From NCBI RefSeq assembly GCF_000284375.1, contig NC_017249.1:4876001-4940000 (forward strand): a stretch of 64,000 nucleotides of DNA. The letters are read 5' to 3'. The notes below the pieces were generated by a model. It was given only the letters and a program-made list of their open reading frames with translations. It was not told the origin of the DNA and did not search any database. The translations under genes were made by a program, and so were the position numbers. Numbering within the stretch: position 1 is the first letter of the stretch; every line of letters begins with the position of its first letter. Below, piece after piece: positions 60,755-64,000 of this stretch. The stretch is from Bradyrhizobium japonicum USDA 6. GTDB lineage: Bacteria; Pseudomonadota; Alphaproteobacteria; Rhizobiales; Xanthobacteraceae.

Positions 60755-61822
60755 ATGGCGCAGCCGACCTTCTTCAAAAAGCCGCCGGCCTCAGCGCTGG
60801 CTGACATTGCAGCGCTGACCAAGGCGCAGCTCGTCGACCCTGCCAGGGGCGGTCACGTCATTACCGGTCTTGCTTCGCTCGACGAAGCCGGCCCGATGCA
60901 TCTGGCGTTCTTCGACAACCTCAAATATGCCGACGAGCTCAAGGCGACCAAGGCCGGGGCTTGCCTGGTGAGTCCGCGCTTCGAGGCCCAGGTGCCCGCG
61001 CATGTGGCCGTGCTGCGGGTGGCCCAGCCTTTCCGCGCCTTTGTCGGGCTCGCCCGGGAATGGCACAGCGATGCGATGCGCCCGCAGTCCTGGGTCGGCA
61101 ATGACGGCATCGCGCCGTCGGCCATCATCGATCCCTCGGCCCGGCTGGAGGATGACGTCATCGTCGATCCCCTGACCGTCATCGGCCCCGACGTCGAGAT
61201 CGGCAGCGGCACCGTGATCGGGGCCGGCGTGATCATCGGTCCCGGCGTCAAGATCGGCCGGGACTGCAATGTCGGCGCCCGTACGGCCATCCAGTGCGCG
61301 CTGATCGGCAACAACGTGCTGATCCATCCCGGCTGCTCGATCGGCCAGGACGGCTATGGCTTCATCTTCTTCGGCCCCGAGGGCCATCTCAAGGTGCCCC
61401 AGACCGGCCGCGTGTTGATCCAGAACAATGTGGAAGTCGGCGCCGGCACCACCATCGATCGCGGCTCCTTGCGCGACACGGTGATCGGGGAGGGCACCAA
61501 AATCGACAACCAGGTCCAGATCGGCCACAATGTGACCATCGGTCGGAACTGCCTGCTGGCGGCCCAGATCGGGCTCGCGGGCAGCCTGACGATCGGCGAC
61601 AACGTGGCGCTGGGAGCAAAGGTTGGCATCAACAACCACCTTAAGATCGGCGATGGGGCCCAGGTCACCGCGATGAGCGGCGTCAAGGACGACATCCCGC
61701 CGAACGGACGCTGGGGCGGCTTTTTCGCCAAGCCGACCAAGCAGTGGTTCAAGGAAATTATCGCGGTGGAGCGCCTGGTACGCGACAGCAGGGCCGATCC
61801 GAAGAACGAGGGACGGGAATGA
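60755..61822 (+). CDS. lpxD: UDP-3-O-acylglucosamine N-acyltransferase
   Basis: A 355-residue lipid A enzyme. The N-terminal uridine-binding domain is followed by hexapeptide repeats of a left-handed beta helix ([20 protein letters not shown], then [20 protein letters not shown]), and the catalytic His lies in [18 protein letters not shown]. It adds the N-linked acyl chain. GGGGTGGA precedes the ATG. The stop overlaps fabZ. Confidence 0.95.
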   Translation: MAQPTFFKKPPASALADIAALTKAQLVDPARGGHVITGLASLDEAGPMHLAFFDNLKYADELKATKAGACLVSPRFEAQVPAHVAVLRVAQPFRAFVGLAREWHSDAMRPQSWVGNDGIAPSAIIDPSARLEDDVIVDPLTVIGPDVEIGSGTVIGAGVIIGPGVKIGRDCNVGARTAIQCALIGNNVLIHPGCSIGQDGYGFIFFGPEGHLKVPQTGRVLIQNNVEVGAGTTIDRGSLRDTVIGEGTKIDNQVQIGHNVTIGRNCLLAAQIGLAGSLTIGDNVALGAKVGINNHLKIGDGAQVTAMSGVKDDIPPNGRWGGFFAKPTKQWFKEIIAVERLVRDSRADPKNEGRE

Positions 61823-62280
61823 CGGAGGAATCACCTGTTAAATTCGAGCTGGTGGATATCAACGCGATCCTCCGGACGCTGCCGCACCGTTTCCCGATGC
61901 TGCTGATCGACCGGGTGATCAATATCCGCGCCGATTACAGCGGCATTGGCATCAAGAACGTCACCTTCAACGAGCCGGCCTTCCAGGGGCATTTCCCGGA
62001 ACGCCCGGTCTATCCCGGCGTGATGATGATCGAAGCAATGGCGCAGACCGCGGGCGTGATCGGCATCACCTCGGTCGAGGGCACCGAGAAGCCGCGCGCG
62101 GTGTATTTCCTCACCATCGACAAATGCAAGTTCCGCAAGCCGGTGCTGCCCGGCGATACCATCGAATATCACATGCGTTCGATCGGACGCCGCAAGACGA
62201 TGTGGTGGTTTCACGGCGACGCCAAGGTCAACGGCCAGATCGTTGCAGAAGCCGACGTTGGCGCCATGCTGACGGACTGA
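61819..62280 (+). CDS. fabZ: 3-hydroxyacyl-ACP dehydratase FabZ
   Basis: A 153-residue hot-dog-fold dehydratase. The active site is in [20 protein letters not shown], with catalytic His and Glu. [13 protein letters not shown] and [17 protein letters not shown] are also typical. It dehydrates 3-hydroxyacyl-ACP for fatty acid synthesis and competes with lipid A enzymes for the same pool. The ATG overlaps the lpxD stop (ATGA). Confidence 0.96.
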   Translation: MTEESPVKFELVDINAILRTLPHRFPMLLIDRVINIRADYSGIGIKNVTFNEPAFQGHFPERPVYPGVMMIEAMAQTAGVIGITSVEGTEKPRAVYFLTIDKCKFRKPVLPGDTIEYHMRSIGRRKTMWWFHGDAKVNGQIVAEADVGAMLTD

Positions 62281-62286
62281 GCGGGA

Positions 62287-62631
62287 TCAGCTCTTCTGCA
62301 AGCGTTCGCGCGCCGGGCAGGCGTAACGGCCGGCTGTGACATCTCGCTTAATATTTTGGTTGAAGAATTGGCCCATGGACGGTGCGTCCAGGAGGCGCTC
62401 GGCAGTGTCGGCCGTCACGCCGCAATAGCGGTCATAGGCGCCGTTCACCGCGACGATGAGGTCCTGCCGCGCGCGGTCGTAGCAGACCCGCTGAAGCGCC
62501 GTGCTGCGGGTGATGTCGCGGCACTCGAACGTCCCGAGATCGACGAAGCGGCGTTCGCCGGTCTCGACCGTCTCGGAGACGATCGGGGCGGCCGCGAGCT
62601 GTGCGAGCAGAACTGCCAGGGCCCTGACCAC
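62287..62631 (-). CDS. Exported KTSC-domain-like protein, antisense within the lpx cluster
   Basis: A 114-residue product with a likely signal (VVRALAVLLAQLAAAP, start codon GTG) and a mature domain (RRFVDLGTFECRDITRSTAL, AYDRYCGVTADTAERLLDAP, SMGQFFNQNIKRD) that resembles KTSC domains, small folds of unknown function. The conserved DRYxGV and FxxNI positions are recognisable. GTG at 62649 is an alternative start but gives an acidic n-region. Cysteines (FECR, VCYDRA, YCGV, YACPA) suggest disulfides in the periplasm. It lies opposite to fabZ and lpxA, splitting them. Confidence 0.65.
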   Translation of the reverse strand: MVRALAVLLAQLAAAPIVSETVETGERRFVDLGTFECRDITRSTALQRVCYDRARQDLIVAVNGAYDRYCGVTADTAERLLDAPSMGQFFNQNIKRDVTAGRYACPARERLQKS

Positions 62632-62670
62632 GATGACTTCAAGCTCCACATGAAGGCGTTGAACGGCTAA

Positions 62671-62757
62671 AGCATGATCCGCAAATCCGAAAGGATCATG
62701 CTCGAACAATAGCCTGAAGCGCGATGACGATTCATCCCAATCTCATCGTGCTTTAGG
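62671..62757. repeat. Two adjacent dispersed palindromic repeats
   Basis: AGCATGATCC (62671-62680) and GGATCATGCT (62693-62702) form a perfect ten-base inverted repeat related to the element at 53812. Next to it, 62715-62757 (GAAGCGCGATGACGATTC to CTCATCGTGCTTTAGG) is related to 46306-46340. They fill the gap before lpxA. Confidence 0.6.
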
Positions 62758-62893
62758 ACGGACGGCTCATCCGGCGCCTGAAACAGGCCGAGATGATACG
62801 TCACTGGACAGATCGGGCATAGTCGCGCTAACCACCGGAAAACCGAGCGACTTCAACACATAATCAGACCTTCTTGATGAGTCAGATTGCTTG

Positions 62894-63688
62894 ATGAGTA
62901 AGATTGATCCCACCGCACGGGTCGCGGACGGCGCCGTGATCGGCGAGGGTACCGAGATCGGACCCTTCTGCATCATCGGTCCGAATGCCGTGATCGGTGC
63001 AAACTGCAAGCTGATCGGACAAGTCACGGTCATCGGCCACACCTCGATCGGCGACGGCTGCGTGATCTCGCCCTTCGCGGTGCTGGGCGGCGCGCCGCAG
63101 GACCTCAGCTACAAGGGCGAGCCGACCACGCTCGACATCGGTTCCGGCAACACCATCCGCGAGGGTGCGACGATGAATGTCGGCACCGTCAAGGGCGGGG
63201 GAAAGACGCGCGTCGGCAACGACGGCTACTTCATGAACAACAGCCATGTCGGCCATGACTGCGTGGTCGGCAACAACGCGATCTTCGCGACCTCGGCGAC
63301 GCTCGGCGGCCACTGCGAGATCGGCAATTTCGTCTATATCGGCGGCCTGTCGGCGGTGCATCAGCTCACGCGCATCGGCTCCTATGTGATGGTCGGCGGC
63401 CTCTCGGGCGTGCGCGACGACATCATTCCGTTCGGCCTCGCCAACGGCCAGTATGCGGCGCTGGAAGGCCTCAATCTCATCGGCATGAAGCGGCGGCAGT
63501 TCACCAAGCAGCGGCGCGCGACCGTGCAATCGTTCTACCAAAAACTCTTCCACGGCCCCGGCACGTTCGCCGAGCGGCTCGCGGCGGTCCAGCCGCTCGC
63601 GAGCGAAGACCCCGCGATTGCCGAGATCCTCGACTTCATCGGCAAGCGCAAGCATCGCCCGATCTGTCTTCCCGCCATCGAGAAGTGA
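62894..63688 (+). CDS. lpxA: UDP-N-acetylglucosamine O-acyltransferase
   Basis: A 264-residue enzyme for the first step of lipid A synthesis. Hexapeptide repeats start ARVADGAVIGEGTEIGPFCI; the catalytic His is in YFMNNSHVGHDCVVGNNAIF; a C-terminal helical domain follows (RRQFTKQRRATVQSFYQKLF). ATG 62894 was used; TTG 62891 just before it is less likely. lpxI follows directly. Confidence 0.96.
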   Translation: MSKIDPTARVADGAVIGEGTEIGPFCIIGPNAVIGANCKLIGQVTVIGHTSIGDGCVISPFAVLGGAPQDLSYKGEPTTLDIGSGNTIREGATMNVGTVKGGGKTRVGNDGYFMNNSHVGHDCVVGNNAIFATSATLGGHCEIGNFVYIGGLSAVHQLTRIGSYVMVGGLSGVRDDIIPFGLANGQYAALEGLNLIGMKRRQFTKQRRATVQSFYQKLFHGPGTFAERLAAVQPLASEDPAIAEILDFIGKRKHRPICLPAIEK

Positions 63689-63695
63689 TTTCGGG

Positions 63696-64000
63696 ATGGC
63701 CGCGGGCATGACATCGGCGGCTTCTGAGATTTCGTCGCCGGTCGGCGTCGTCGCCGGCGGCGGGGCCATGCCGTTTGCGGTCGCCGACTCGCTTGCCGCG
63801 CGCGGCATCACGCCGGTGCTGTTCCCGCTGCGGGGCGCCTGCGATCCGACGCGGGTGGAGCAATTCCGCCATCGCTGGATCTCGGTCGGCCAGCTCGGCC
63901 GCGCCATGCGGCTGTTCCGCGAGGAGGGCTGCCGCGATCTGATCTTTATCGGCACGTTGGTGCGGCCCGCGCTGTCCGAAATAAGGTTCGACGTCACGAC
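63696..64000 (+). CDS. lpxI: UDP-2,3-diacylglucosamine pyrophosphatase LpxI, 5' part
   Basis: The frame from ATG 63696 is open to the right edge (101 codons). VGVVAGGGAMPFAVADSLAA, then HRWISVGQLGRAMRLFREEG and DLIFIGTLVRPALSEIRFDV match the N-terminal domain of LpxI (DUF1009), the pyrophosphatase that replaces LpxH in alphaproteobacteria. It starts seven bases after lpxA. Probably followed by lpxB outside the window. Confidence 0.88.
   Translation, partial: MAAGMTSAASEISSPVGVVAGGGAMPFAVADSLAARGITPVLFPLRGACDPTRVEQFRHRWISVGQLGRAMRLFREEGCRDLIFIGTLVRPALSEIRFDVT

Overview
The window looks like a chromosomal segment of a Bradyrhizobium-type alphaproteobacterium (Nitrobacteraceae). The evidence is the high GC content, the short alphaproteobacterial ProS, the rpsB-tsf-pyrH-frr-uppS-cdsA-dxr-rseP-bamA-lpxD-fabZ-lpxA-lpxI gene order, tandem DUF3551 proteins, an Omp25/31-type porin-like protein, FixK/FNR-type boxes, and dispersed palindromic repeats of a kind familiar from that genus. 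No tRNA, rRNA, CRISPR array or complete mobile element was seen; the only transposase is a broken IS5-type fragment.

Layout. 1-8.3 kb is an accessory stretch: a C13 (legumain-like) peptidase cut by the window edge, an exported Gly/Cys-rich repeat protein, a cyclase-family hydrolase, a cysteine dioxygenase-like cupin, an IS5 remnant, a LysR regulator missing part of its effector domain, a VOC/RidA/thiazoline-carboxylate hydrolase operon, and an oxidoreductase. 8.3-12.5 kb holds a minus-strand sugar-type ABC importer (binding protein, ATPase, permease) and a globin. 12.7-20.7 kb is a plus-strand copper locus of eight genes: a CutF-like DUF2946 leader protein, a TonB-dependent receptor, a BNR propeller, a TlpA-like thioredoxin, a PCuAC chaperone, a YtkA-like protein, YcnI (DUF1775), and a CopC-CopD fusion, followed by a terminator. 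20.8-24.2 kb carries proS, lolC and lolD. 24.3-36 kb is mixed metabolic, regulatory and secreted genes, including a DUF1254 protein behind a perfect FixK/FNR box and a frameshifted MocR regulator. 36.5-40.7 kb is an unusual cluster: a class III adenylate cyclase with TPR repeats, a polyglycine ORF, a PAP2 phosphatase, a papain-like protease and an unknown protein. 40.7-50.1 kb has DUF3551 twins, an outer-membrane barrel, a LexA-boxed 32-residue membrane peptide, dnaE, an exported beta-carbonic anhydrase and a caspase-fold protein lacking both catalytic residues. 50.1-64 kb is the housekeeping translation/isoprenoid/outer-membrane-biogenesis block, with lpxI cut by the right edge.

Most notable. 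(1) In the copper locus the last codons and stop of the DUF2946 gene form one arm of a perfect 9-bp stem whose other arm contains the Shine-Dalgarno sequence of the TonB receptor gene. The DUF2946 protein has a signal peptide, a Cys cluster and a C-terminal Ala-Arg-Ala-Pro-Pro motif, so it fits the nascent-chain copper-sensor (CutF/CruR) model. (2) Two LexA boxes on opposite strands overlap the promoter of a 32-residue single-span membrane peptide, suggesting an SOS-induced division inhibitor analogous to Caulobacter SidA. (3) The caspase-fold protein, the Gly/Cys repeat protein and the cyclase/polyGly/PAP2/papain cluster have no function I can assign from sequence. All function calls come from reading motifs; no database search was run.
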